NCBI GenBank assembly: GCA_039961635.1
Contig: JABRWB010000001.1
Span: 33,172-97,171 of the forward strand
Direction of reading: 5' to 3'
From: a bacterium
Lineage (GTDB): Bacteria; 4484-113; JAGGVC01
DNA length: 64,000 nucleotides
Shown here: piece after piece, positions 25,058-33,052 of the stretch
Layout: every line of letters begins with the position of its first letter
Numbering within the stretch: position 1 is the stretch's first letter
Program-made: the position numbers and the translations under genes
Notes under the pieces: generated by a model
Told to the model about the DNA's origin: nothing
Seen by the model: only the letters and a program-made list of their open reading frames with translations
The model's database searches: none

Positions 25058-25973
25058 ATGTTTCGATATGCCCTTCCCCCCGGCGCGCCGCAAGGTAATG
25101 CAGGACGGCGGGGAAAACGGCCTGCATGGCGTCGGCAGCGGCGTGTACCGATCCGGGCAGATTGATATAAAGCGTATTGCCGCGCAGTCCGGCGACGGCG
25201 CGGCTTAGTATCGCGTACGGCGTTCTTTCCCGGCCGTAGGCGCGTATCGCTTCCGCTATTCCCGGCGCTTCGCGTTCAATAACCGCTTTTGTAGCTTCGG
25301 GCGCAACATCGCGATTTCCCAATCCCGTGCCGCCGCACGTGAACACAAAGTCCAAATCCAGCTCGTCGGCGTATGCCGCAAGCACCGACGCCGCGGCGTC
25401 CGCATCATCGGGAATCACCCGAAAATCTTCGACAAGCAATTCGTGTTGCCGCAAAGTTTTTTTGATTAATTCGCCGGAGCGGTCCCGCTTTTCGCCTGCG
25501 GCCACGCGGTCGGAAAAGACAAGCACCGCCGCACGGGGTTGGGAGGCGAATACATTCTGGAAATCCGATTTCCCGCCCTGCTTTGAAAGCAAACGGATAG
25601 ATGAAATTTCCAGGCTTTCGTCGAGCATTTTCAACATGTCGTATAAAGTGAGGGCCGCCACTCCCGCGGCGGTGAGAGCTTCCATTTCCACGCCGGTCTT
25701 GTCTATCGCTTTGACGGTGGTCACAACCGTAATCGAGTTTTCTCCCAAATCGAAATCGACGCCCGCATATTCAACCTGCAACGGGTGGCAAAAAGGAATG
25801 ATCCGGCTCGTATCTTTGGCGGCCAGTATCGCGGCGACGCGCGCAACTTGGAGGGCATCGCCCTTCGGCACTTTATTGTTCCTTACTTTTTCGAGCGTTT
25901 CAGGAGACATCCGCACGACGGATTGGGCTTTCGCAACGCGCAATGTTCGATTTTTGTGTGAAATGTCCAGCAA
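25026..25973 (-). CDS. MoaC-MogA fusion protein
   Basis: A 315-residue fusion. Residues 1-145 are MoaC (LLDISHKNRTLRVAKAQS, IIPFCHPLQVEYAG, DKTGVEMEALTAAGVAALTLYDM). Residues from about 150 are a MogA/MoaB adenylyltransferase (AAVLVFSDRVAAGEKRDRSG, DFVFTCGGTGLGNRDVAPE, YAILSRAVAGLRG). It joins cyclic-pterin synthesis with the later adenylylation step. TTG 25973 directly follows the moaA stop and uses the GGAGG formed by the moaA Gly-Gly codons. An ATG at 26012 would overlap moaA by 38 bases. Confidence 0.9.
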   Translation of the reverse strand: MLDISHKNRTLRVAKAQSVVRMSPETLEKVRNNKVPKGDALQVARVAAILAAKDTSRIIPFCHPLQVEYAGVDFDLGENSITVVTTVKAIDKTGVEMEALTAAGVAALTLYDMLKMLDESLEISSIRLLSKQGGKSDFQNVFASQPRAAVLVFSDRVAAGEKRDRSGELIKKTLRQHELLVEDFRVIPDDADAAASVLAAYADELDLDFVFTCGGTGLGNRDVAPEATKAVIEREAPGIAEAIRAYGRERTPYAILSRAVAGLRGNTLYINLPGSVHAAADAMQAVFPAVLHYLAARRGEGHIETYGSGETNSVD

Positions 25974-25974
25974 G

Positions 25975-26955
25975 CTAGCCTCCGATCGCCGCCATTGGCT
26001 GGCAGGCGGCATGCTTTAATATTTCCGCGGGAGGATGGGCTTCCGGCTTGCGAAGAAGGCAGGATTGAATCAACCCGGCAAGATTTTCATCAGTAACGCC
26101 CTGGCGCAGAAGATCGCGCAAATTCAGCTCGGGCGGCGCGAACAGGCAGGTTTTCAATCCGCCGTCGGCCGTAATACGCAACCGGTTGCAGCGCGCGCAA
26201 AATTCGTCCGAAAGAGGAGAAATGAAACTGACAGTGCCTCCAAAGCCGCTTATCCTGAAATCCTTCGCTACACCTGCCTTTGTGGCGCTCGTGTGAAATG
26301 GCTTAAGGCGGTATCGCTCTTCAAGCTTGGCGAGCATTTTCGGATACGGCATATATTTCGCCGCGCTCCAACCGTTACCACGGAAAGGCATGTATTCTAT
26401 AAATCTGATGTTCAAACGGGGATTGCGGGCCATTGCGGCAAAATCATGCAGCTCGTCGCAATTTATCCCCGCCATAACGACAACGTTTATCTTTACCTGC
26501 TTGAATCCGGCTTCCAGCGCTTCCTCGATACCCTCCAGCCCCCTGGGCAATGAATCCCTGCCGGTGATCGCTGTGTAACGCTCGCGACGCAGACTGTCGA
26601 GACTGATGTTCAACAGCCGGACGCCCGCCTTGTACAGGGGCCGGGCCAGTTCGCGAAGCAAAAGTCCATTCGTCGTGAGGGCCAGTGTTTCAACTCCGGG
26701 GATTCCGGCAATTCTTTGCGCCAGGTCGACTATGCCTTTCCGCACCGTGGGTTCGCCGCCGGTTATTCTCACTTTTTTGATGCCATAACGCGCAAATAAA
26801 GCCGTGAGCCGCTCTATTTCTTCAAAGGTCAACAATGAATGATGACCGATGTCTGGAATCCCTTCCGGCGGCATGCAATATCTGCATCGCAAATTGCAGC
26901 GATCCGTCACGGATATGCGCAGGTACACATGCTTTCTGCCGAATCCGTCAAGCAT
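25975..26955 (-). CDS. moaA: GTP 3',8-cyclase MoaA (copy 2, full length)
   Basis: Full-length radical SAM MoaA of 326 residues. It shows CNLRCRYCMPPEG, the TGGEPTVR motif, the RFIEYMPF segment with the intact following insertion, the second cluster CARCNRLRITADGGLKTC and a C-terminal Gly-Gly (AAIGG). ATG 26955 (MLDGFGRKHVYLRIS) follows GGAG and overlaps the mobA stop; an in-frame ATG at 26994 lies within mobA. Comparison with the compact copy at 16502 shows what that one lacks. Confidence 0.95.
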   Translation of the reverse strand: MLDGFGRKHVYLRISVTDRCNLRCRYCMPPEGIPDIGHHSLLTFEEIERLTALFARYGIKKVRITGGEPTVRKGIVDLAQRIAGIPGVETLALTTNGLLLRELARPLYKAGVRLLNISLDSLRRERYTAITGRDSLPRGLEGIEEALEAGFKQVKINVVVMAGINCDELHDFAAMARNPRLNIRFIEYMPFRGNGWSAAKYMPYPKMLAKLEERYRLKPFHTSATKAGVAKDFRISGFGGTVSFISPLSDEFCARCNRLRITADGGLKTCLFAPPELNLRDLLRQGVTDENLAGLIQSCLLRKPEAHPPAEILKHAACQPMAAIGG

Positions 26956-27574
26956 GCGGCGCTCCTGCAGCTTGCGCGACGCCGAGTCGGGCAAAGTCCT
27001 CCGGCTCGTTGAAATTAATAAGATGTTTTCGCTCCTGGTCGTCTATTTCCAACAAATTTGCTCCCAGCTTTTCGCCAAGATTGCGTAATGACAGCTGATT
27101 ATCCAGGATCGCCTTTCGCACTGAAGGTTGCCAATGTGAAGGTATGTAGCAAGGAAGCGGATCTTCAATCCGGCCCCGCAGTCCGAAAAAACTGCCGTTC
27201 GAACCGGCCTCGCGCAAAAGCCGGCTCACCAGCGACGGAGTAAGCAGAGGTTGGTCGCAAGCCGCAATAATGTAACCTTGGGCGAGGCCGCTGGACAGCA
27301 ACGCATCCACCCCTGCCAGCGGCCCTAAGTGCGGAAACTCGTCCGCGACGGGAATAAGCTCTGCATCCGTCTTCAACTTCGGCAATTCGTCAATACCCAC
27401 GACTGCAATCCGATTCCCGCAGACCTGTAAGGCAGTAATGACGTGCTCGATCATGCTAATGCCGTCCCGCAGCAAAATCGAGTGCTTGGGCCTTCCCATT
27501 CTTTTGCTTTGTCCACCGGCCAAAACAGCGCCGATTATCGGACTTGAGCTGACATCGCGGCGTATGCGGTTCAT
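26948..27574 (-). CDS. mobA: Molybdenum cofactor guanylyltransferase MobA
   Basis: Attaches GMP to Mo-molybdopterin to form MGD. The 208-residue protein has the nucleotide-binding motif IIGAVLAGGQSKRMGRPKHSI, the acidic ACDQPLLTPSL motif and the C-terminal NFNEPEDFARL. ATG 27574 overlaps the upstream MOSC stop (ATGA) behind AGAGGTGG. It is the only intact mobA in the window and probably serves both cofactor operons, since the first operon keeps only a mobA stub. Confidence 0.93.
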   Translation of the reverse strand: MNRIRRDVSSSPIIGAVLAGGQSKRMGRPKHSILLRDGISMIEHVITALQVCGNRIAVVGIDELPKLKTDAELIPVADEFPHLGPLAGVDALLSSGLAQGYIIAACDQPLLTPSLVSRLLREAGSNGSFFGLRGRIEDPLPCYIPSHWQPSVRKAILDNQLSLRNLGEKLGANLLEIDDQERKHLINFNEPEDFARLGVAQAAGAPHA

Positions 27575-28047
27575 TGCGCCGCCACCTCTTGATTTGGATT
27601 TGGTGCGGCCAAAATAAGCTCTACTTCTTCTCCCGGGATGATCCATCCGGTTTTTGTCACTCTTGCCATCCAGCCAAGGCGACCCACGGTCACATGTTTT
27701 AAATCCGGATGGAGCGCATCAAGCACAAAACAAGGCCTGCGGGCTTCGCTTATCTCAATTTCCACCCCTCCGCCGAAGCGAAGTCTGGCGCCCGGCACAA
27801 TTTGCCAATCTCTGCAGCCGCTCAGCGTCAGATTCTCTCCCAAGTCTCCGGGATTAACCGGGAATCCTTCTTCGCGAAGTTGTTCGATGATCTCTAAATC
27901 GAGAGTGCAAATCGCACGGCTGGGTTTAATGTGCTTGGCATGGTCCCGGCCGTCGCCAACCAAACCCTCGAAGGTAACCTGCCCGCGAGGCACCGGCAGC
28001 TTGGGAATTCCGCCGCTCGAAATGTTCACGGAGATTAATCTGGCCAT
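27571..28047 (-). CDS. Stand-alone MOSC domain protein (copy 2)
   Basis: A 158-residue MOSC domain protein, first gene of the second cofactor operon. Features: LPVPRGQVTFEGLVGDGRDH, VNPGDLGENLTLSG, GGGVEIEISEARRPCFVLDA with the conserved Cys, and a C-terminal acidic region. ATG 28047 is preceded by AGGAG eight bases away. The frame is open to 28323 but that part overlaps the divergent promoter region and has no similarity. The role, inferred from fold and context, is binding or sulfuration of the molybdenum cofactor. Confidence 0.85.
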   Translation of the reverse strand: MARLISVNISSGGIPKLPVPRGQVTFEGLVGDGRDHAKHIKPSRAICTLDLEIIEQLREEGFPVNPGDLGENLTLSGCRDWQIVPGARLRFGGGVEIEISEARRPCFVLDALHPDLKHVTVGRLGWMARVTKTGWIIPGEEVELILAAPNPNQEVAAQ

Positions 28048-28222
28048 TATTCCGACTCCTTGCACTGCCGAATCGCTTTGAATAATAACAGATGGCATCT
28101 GCACGAAATGCACCAGAAGGTTTGCATCCGCTTGGACGGGATTCGAACGGTGTTTAGGGCATTTGGTATCCGGATAGCGGGAAGAAATCCGGCTTGATAA
28201 GTTTGTCACGAGCATAGAAAAA

Positions 28223-28264
28223 TAGAATATGGAGCAGCAATTGATGACCCGCAGGTCATCAATT
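28223..28264 (+). promoter_or_regulatory. Candidate operator: 11-4-11 perfect dyad behind a -10-like box
   Basis: Arms AATTGATGACC (28239-28249) and GGTCATCAATT (28254-28264) are perfect complements around the loop CGCA. A TAGAAT (28223-28228) resembling a -10 box lies just upstream, so the dyad would sit over the transcript start. Placement in front of an Rrf2 gene suggests autoregulation. A hairpin terminator is an alternative, since CCTTTATTCTT follows. Confidence 0.5.
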
Positions 28265-28306
28265 CCTTTATTCTTGAGCTGGTTGTATCTCTCATCAGGA
28301 GAAGAT

Positions 28307-28867
28307 TTGCTGTCGCTGGCCAAAACCTCCGGTTACGCCATTCTGGCCTTGGGATGTCTGCAAGAATCGGCCGATCGATTTGTACTGGCAAAGGACATCG
28401 CCAAATGCACCGGGGTGCCCAAGCCTTATCTCGCGAAGATTTTGAACTCTTTGGTGGAGCACAACTTGGTGACGACAAAGCGCGGCCGCACGGGAGGATT
28501 TGGTTTGGCGCGACCCGCTTCGCAAATCAGCGTATTGGAAATCGCCGAAGCGGTGGAGGGAGCGAGCTGGAACTCGCAATGCATTCTTGGCCTGCCGCCG
28601 TGTTCGGCTAGGCGAAAGTGTCCGCTGCATGCTTTTTGGATTAAGCAGCTTACGGCGATGCGGAAGAAATTGCAGTCGATTACTGTAGCGGACGCAGCCA
28701 AGTTCGAACGGCTGAGCAGAAGTCAGCTGCGCAGCTGTCCTCCCAAAAGCCGGGTCAAAGAATTGCCGAAAACCGATCCCCGGTTTGTTTCCGATTCTTG
28801 CACGGTAAATCCGAATGAAGTTGTATCGCAAGCAAAATCAATGAAGTCAAGGAGAGCAAAACCATGA
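28307..28867 (+). CDS. Rrf2-family transcriptional regulator
   Basis: Winged-helix regulator (186 residues from TTG 28307, which is preceded by AGGAG at five bases). The N-terminus LLSLAKTSGYAILALGCLQE and the recognition part AKCTGVPKPYLAKILNSLVE followed by GRTGGFGLARPAS are Rrf2-like. Three cysteines in CILGLPPCSARRKCPLH occupy the region that binds an Fe-S cluster in IscR/NsrR, so redox, nitric oxide or Fe-S sensing is plausible. The C-terminus has an extra basic tail of about 40 residues. ATGs at 28229 or 28244 are possible starts but would place the dyad inside the gene. The stop overlaps the ttrB-like ATG. Confidence 0.85.
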   Translation: MLSLAKTSGYAILALGCLQESADRFVLAKDIAKCTGVPKPYLAKILNSLVEHNLVTTKRGRTGGFGLARPASQISVLEIAEAVEGASWNSQCILGLPPCSARRKCPLHAFWIKQLTAMRKKLQSITVADAAKFERLSRSQLRSCPPKSRVKELPKTDPRFVSDSCTVNPNEVVSQAKSMKSRRAKP

Positions 28868-29769
28868 ATCGAAGTCGCCGTGAATTCATCGCCAAGGGCG
28901 CGCTTGCAGCGGCGGTCGGCGCCGCGGCATCGGCGGGTGTACTGCCGAAGGCGGCGGACGCCCAGGGACGCGATCCCGCCGGAAAGGAGTCGGTACGCAA
29001 GCTGGATGCTCTTTCGGGAATCGCGCCACAGCAAAGGGAAGACAACCTGCTTCGAATGCAGCGGGAGCTCGTGGCCGCGATGAGCAAGCCCGTGGAAGAA
29101 CGCCACTGGGTCATGGTTATCGACCAGCGCAAGTGCGTGGGCTGCCACGCCTGCACGGTTGCCTGCGTTTCCGAAAACAACCTGCCGCCGGGAGTGGTTT
29201 ACCGGCCCGTGCAGACAATCGAAGAGGGAACTTTTCCCGAGCTGAAACTCTCCTTCCTCCCCAAGCCGTGCAATCACTGCAACAAGCCGCCGTGCATATC
29301 GGTTTGTCCGGTTGACGCCACCTGGAAACGGCCCGACGGTGTGGTTGCGATTGATTACGACAAATGCATCGGGTGTCAGCTTTGCATCCCCGCCTGCCCT
29401 TACAGCCACCGTCAATTCGACGAAGGCAATTTTTATACGCGCGACTCCGCCGCGGGTGACGCGGGAACAGGAGTGGTGCTTGGTCCAGAAGCCCCGTGGG
29501 AAGGCAGGAGCGTTTTCGAGTACGGCAAATTGTGGGATAGGGCGAACGGAGATTCGCCAAATTCCAAAACGCGCAAATGCCATTTTTGCCTGCATCGGTT
29601 GGAAAACGGGCAGCTGCCCCAGTGCACCACAACCTGCATAGGCCGTGCCACAAGTTTCGGCGATGCGAATGACAAATCCAGCCTGGTAAGCGAGCTTATC
29701 GCCAATCACGAGACGTTTGTTCTGCTTCCGGAAAAAGGCACGTCGCCGCAGGTGTATTACATCAAATAG
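28864..29769 (+). CDS. TtrB-like periplasmic Fe-S electron-transfer subunit (Tat)
   Basis: A 301-residue exported ferredoxin-type subunit. A Tat signal (SRREFIAKGALAAAVGAAAS) is followed by four cysteine clusters: CVGCHACTVAC, CNHCNKPPCISVCP, CIGCQLCIPACPY, and CHFC with CTTTCIG. This is the arrangement of TtrB/PhsB/NrfC-like subunits of molybdenum reductases; the next gene resembles TtrA, favouring a tetrathionate- or related sulfur-oxyanion enzyme. It is translationally coupled to the Rrf2 gene (ATGA). No NrfD/TtrC-type membrane partner is adjacent. Confidence 0.87.
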   Translation: MNRSRREFIAKGALAAAVGAAASAGVLPKAADAQGRDPAGKESVRKLDALSGIAPQQREDNLLRMQRELVAAMSKPVEERHWVMVIDQRKCVGCHACTVACVSENNLPPGVVYRPVQTIEEGTFPELKLSFLPKPCNHCNKPPCISVCPVDATWKRPDGVVAIDYDKCIGCQLCIPACPYSHRQFDEGNFYTRDSAAGDAGTGVVLGPEAPWEGRSVFEYGKLWDRANGDSPNSKTRKCHFCLHRLENGQLPQCTTTCIGRATSFGDANDKSSLVSELIANHETFVLLPEKGTSPQVYYIK

Positions 29770-29797
29770 CTGTACCAGAAAAGATCCGAGGAGAAAA

Positions 29798-32056
29798 ATA
29801 GGCGCAAATCTTTTCGAGGCCAATTACGGGCCGCCGAACCGCACGGTGCGCATGACGGAAAATCTTGCGTCGGGCGCGCTCAAAATAGCGGTGGCGGATC
29901 CGCGTTTCAGCAAGCTGGCCAGCAAGGCCTGGAAATGGCTTCCAGTGCATCCGGGAACCGATGGGGCGATGGCGATGGCGTTCATCCGCTGGATGCTGGA
30001 CAACAATCGCTTTGACGCCAAGTTTCTCGCTTGCGCCAACAAGGCGGCAGCCGCGGCGGCCGGCGAAAACAGTTGGACCAATTCGACTTGGCTTGTCGAA
30101 ATCAAGGACGGCAAGCCGGGCAAATTTGTCCGCGCTGCCGATATCGGGCTGTGTGCTCCGGAGATCCGCAAAAACAAGGATGGAAAGGAGTACGAGGAAA
30201 AGTTCATTGTGGTTTATGTAAACGGCCAGCCCAAGGCGGTGGATCCGAACAGCACCGAAGAGCCGGTCGTCGGCGACTTGTTCGTGGACGCCACGCTTCC
30301 GAACGGAACGCATGCAAAAAGCGCGCTTCAGGTGTTGCGCGACTCTGCGAACGTTCGCAGTTTCGAGGAATGGGCAGCGCTTACGGGAGTAAAAGCCGCG
30401 GATTTGGAAGAGGTTGCGCGCGAATTAACCAGTTACGGAAAGCAGGCGGCGGTTGACATACACCGCGGCGTGGCGCAGCACACAAACGGCTTTTACAACG
30501 TGCTCGCTTGGATGACGGTCAACATGCTTTTGGGCAACTTCGATGCAAAGGGCGGAATGGTAACCCAGTCCACTTATGACACGATGGGCAAAGCCAAACT
30601 GTTCGATCTCAATGCGCATCCGGGCGCAATCAAGGGATTCGGCATAAGTTGCATCAGGCATGACATAGCGTACGAGAAGACAAGCATTTTTTCCGGTTAT
30701 CCGGCCAAGCGCAATTGGTATCCCCTTGCAAGCGATATATATGAGGAAATCATTCCTTCGATCGGCGATGCCTATCCGTATCCCGTAAAGGCGGTGTTCA
30801 TGTATATGGGCGCGCCGACATACGCGCTTCCGGCGGGTCATACGAACATCGAGATTTTGTGCGATACGACCAAAGTGCCTCTTTTCGTCTGCAACGATAT
30901 CCTCATCGGCCCAACATCCATGTATGCGGATTATATTTTCCCGGATAATTCTTACCTTGAACGTTGGGAATTCCACGGCAGCCATCCCAACATCGCACAA
31001 AAAGTGCAACCTGTGCGCCAGCCGGTGATTGCTCCTTTGGTGGAGGAATGCACCGTGTATGGGCAAAAAATGCCGATTAATTTCGAAGCAATGCTTTTTG
31101 GGATTGCGGAGCGGCTTGGTTTGCCCGGTTTTGGCGACAATGCCTTTGGGGACGGCCTCGATCTCAAACACCAAGATGATTTCTACCTGCGTGGAGTTGC
31201 AAATCTTGCCTTCGGCGAAGCGGAAGACGGAAGCAAAGCCGTTGCCGACGCGGATGCCAAGGAACTGGACTTGTTTGTGAGGTCACGCGCGCACCTGACC
31301 TCCTCGGTATTTGATGAAGCGCGTTGGAAAGGAATTGTCGGCGAGTCGCTTTGGCCGAAAGTGGTTTACGTGCTCAACAGAGGCGGCCGCTTCCAGGAAT
31401 ACGAGAAAGGCTATAAGGATATGCGCGTTGGCAATCCCTATGGCGCGCTGCTCAATTTGTACCAGGAAAAAACCGCCGGCACCGTCTATTCCGGCACGGG
31501 CGAGAAATGTTCGGGAGTTGCGACGTATATTCCCGTGCGCGATTATTTGGGACGGGAGCCCGATGCTTATCGCGACGGCTGGGATCTTCATCTGGTCACG
31601 CACCGCGTCATAAACATGACCAAGAGCCGCACCATCGTGGACTACTGGTTGACCGATATTCTTCCCAGCAACGGGATTCTCATCAGCCCCGAGGATGCGA
31701 AGCGATTGGGATTGAAGGATGGCGATGCCGTAAAGGTCGCCAGCGCCACCAATCCGGAAGGAGATTGGCGGCTTGGCAACGGGAAACGCAAGCCGATGGC
31801 CGGGAAGGTGATAGTTACGCGCACGGTCAAGCCCGGGGTGGTGAGTTTCGCGCTGGGTTACGGACACTGGGCGAGCGGCTCGCAGGAATTCACGATTGAC
31901 GGCCACAAGATCACGAGCGAAGTACGCCGCGGCGAAGGGATTCACGCAAATGCTGCGATGTGGACCGATCCGACGATTAAAAACACGTGCATGTTCGATC
32001 CGGTCGGAGGCAGCGTGAGTTTCTACGACACACGCGTAAGGCTGGTTAAAGCTTAA
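29798..32056 (+). CDS. TtrA-like molybdopterin oxidoreductase lacking its N-terminal domain
   Basis: Catalytic-subunit homologue of tetrathionate reductase (molybdopterin oxidoreductase family). About 752 residues match TtrA from its residue 270 onward, for example KWLPVHPGTDGAMAMAFIRW, ENSWTNSTWLVE, LPLFV-like VPLFVCNDILIGPTSMYADY and the C-terminal molydopterin-binding SFALGYGHWASG. Tat signal, Fe-S domain and the first ~270 residues are absent. A good GAGGAG (29788-29793) leads straight into the truncated frame at an ATA (29798); no ATG fits, and a TTG at 29717 would read antithetically through ttrB. A deletion fused near the start codon, or an assembly error, is likely; activity is doubtful. 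Confidence 0.8.
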   Translation: MGANLFEANYGPPNRTVRMTENLASGALKIAVADPRFSKLASKAWKWLPVHPGTDGAMAMAFIRWMLDNNRFDAKFLACANKAAAAAAGENSWTNSTWLVEIKDGKPGKFVRAADIGLCAPEIRKNKDGKEYEEKFIVVYVNGQPKAVDPNSTEEPVVGDLFVDATLPNGTHAKSALQVLRDSANVRSFEEWAALTGVKAADLEEVARELTSYGKQAAVDIHRGVAQHTNGFYNVLAWMTVNMLLGNFDAKGGMVTQSTYDTMGKAKLFDLNAHPGAIKGFGISCIRHDIAYEKTSIFSGYPAKRNWYPLASDIYEEIIPSIGDAYPYPVKAVFMYMGAPTYALPAGHTNIEILCDTTKVPLFVCNDILIGPTSMYADYIFPDNSYLERWEFHGSHPNIAQKVQPVRQPVIAPLVEECTVYGQKMPINFEAMLFGIAERLGLPGFGDNAFGDGLDLKHQDDFYLRGVANLAFGEAEDGSKAVADADAKELDLFVRSRAHLTSSVFDEARWKGIVGESLWPKVVYVLNRGGRFQEYEKGYKDMRVGNPYGALLNLYQEKTAGTVYSGTGEKCSGVATYIPVRDYLGREPDAYRDGWDLHLVTHRVINMTKSRTIVDYWLTDILPSNGILISPEDAKRLGLKDGDAVKVASATNPEGDWRLGNGKRKPMAGKVIVTRTVKPGVVSFALGYGHWASGSQEFTIDGHKITSEVRRGEGIHANAAMWTDPTIKNTCMFDPVGGSVSFYDTRVRLVKA

Positions 32057-32411
32057 GGCCGGTCTGGCAAGATGAAAATTGCGGGTTAGGTGCCGGCTTT
32101 CGGCCTGCAAGGCGCGTGGGCGCGGTTGCTGCAAATGACCAACCTCTCAAAGCCATTTCATGTTGTTACCCGGTCTTTCAATATACGGGACGCGACTTGC
32201 AGCACCGGACAAACGGGCCGCAGTATCAGTCTTCAATGCCTCCTTCAATTTGTTGTCACCTTGATCGTGCAAACGACTGTACGCCTCCTTTGATTGCCGA
32301 TGCTAAGGCCAAGCATCGTTGTAAGGAGTTACACGAAAGCTGGGGAGTGTGGATGGTACTCCCAACGATGTTAACGGGGAGGGCAATTGGTTGGGAGGAG
32401 TTACACGAAAG
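32057..32411. other. Noncoding stretch after the ttrA-like gene, with copy 1 of a 22-bp repeat
   Basis: I see no credible gene here. The first copy of a 22-bp direct repeat lies at 32325-32346 (GGAGTTACACGAAAG then CTGGGGA). The second copy (32397-32418) runs into the 3' end of tRNA-Gln. The 72-base offset is close to one tRNA length, so this may be the trace of a duplicated tRNA end or an old integration site. Confidence 0.45.
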
Positions 32412-32418
32412 CTGGGGA
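32325..32418. repeat. Pair of 22-bp direct repeats carrying the tRNA-Gln 3' end
   Basis: Identical 22-base copies lie at 32325-32346 and 32397-32418. The second contains the last seven bases of the tRNA gene plus its 3' flank. Duplication of a tRNA 3' terminus is the hallmark of site-specific integration, though only 50 bases separate the copies here. Confidence 0.6.
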
Positions 32419-32482
32419 CCGAGGATTCGAACCTCGACATACGGATCCAGAGTCCGCTGTCCTACCGTTAGACGAGTCCCCA
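32412..32482 (-). tRNA. tRNA-Gln (anticodon CTG)
   Basis: A full cloverleaf reads on the minus strand. The acceptor is TGGGGAC with GTCCCCA (U1-A72 pair typical of tRNA-Gln) and discriminator G. D arm is GTCT-AACGGTA-GGAC. Anticodon arm is GCGGA-CTCTGGA-TCCGT with anticodon CTG. T arm is CGAGG-TTCGAAT-CCTCG. CCA is not encoded. Length is 71 bases. Confidence 0.93.
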
Positions 32483-32557
32483 ACAAACGCTTTGAGCGCA
32501 CATTTAAGTGCATTCCCTCATCCGTCTGGAGGGGTCGCATTATATCATCGGCCGGAA

Positions 32558-32849
32558 ATGCCTTTCCCAAATCCCGATTACGATACCATTCCATTAACCA
32601 CCTGACGATACCTATCCCATATCTCGACTACGATACATATCCTTTAACCTGTTGACGATACCTGTCCCATTTCCTGAAGAGATGCCTATTCGCTCTCCTT
32701 AAGAGATGCCCATTCCCTGACCTAAAGGGATACTTATTCTCTTACCCGAAGGGTTACTTATTCCCTTACCCGAAGGGATACCTTTCTCTTATCCTAGAGA
32801 GCTGCCAATCTCCTATCATCGAGAGATGTCTATCCCATATCCTGAAGAA
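32558..32849. repeat. 12-unit tandem array of 24/25-bp degenerate repeats
   Basis: Four 25-bp units (starts 32558, 32583, 32608, 32633) are followed by eight 24-bp units (32658, 32682, 32706, 32730, 32754, 32778, 32802, 32826), plus a partial unit to about 32867. The consensus begins ATRCCTATTCCC and ends TAYCCTGARGRG. Several units hold a small internal inverted repeat whose arms co-vary: CCCTT/AAGGG at 32763-32777, CTCT/AGAG at 32786-32801, CCCT/AGGG at 32715-32729. There are no unique spacers, so it is not CRISPR. In one frame the 24-bp units spell an octapeptide like MPIPYPEG, but stops interrupt two units. Confidence 0.85.
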
Positions 32850-33052
32850 CTCCTATTCCGCATCACGCCGTTCACGCACCAATCCCTGCACCGCTTGCGT
32901 TTTTGGACTGCCCAAAGTCCAAATCCCCGCTTGAAATGCAATGACCGCTTCCGCCGATGCAAACTCAATCATGTAATTTGCCGCGCCTGCTTGCCGGAAA
33001 CGCCCGCTCGGTGCCGAGCCTGAAGAATTGCAGTTCGATCACCGGCGCTCAT

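Noticed and set aside
28048-28323. N-terminal extension of the MOSC protein to 28323
   Set aside because: ATG 28047 has a good ribosome binding site and starts at the domain boundary; the extension overlaps the divergent promoter and dyad.
29717-29797. TTG at 29717 as the start of the TtrA-like gene
   Set aside because: It reads out of frame through the end of the ttrB-like gene as a Cys/Arg-rich sequence unlike any Mo enzyme; the natural junction is near 29798.
32558-32849. CRISPR array
   Set aside because: The units are contiguous with no unique spacers and no cas gene is nearby.
32826-33023. Small gene of 65 codons at the end of the tandem array
   Set aside because: Its first codons are just the last repeat unit and the rest lacks protein-like features or a ribosome binding site.
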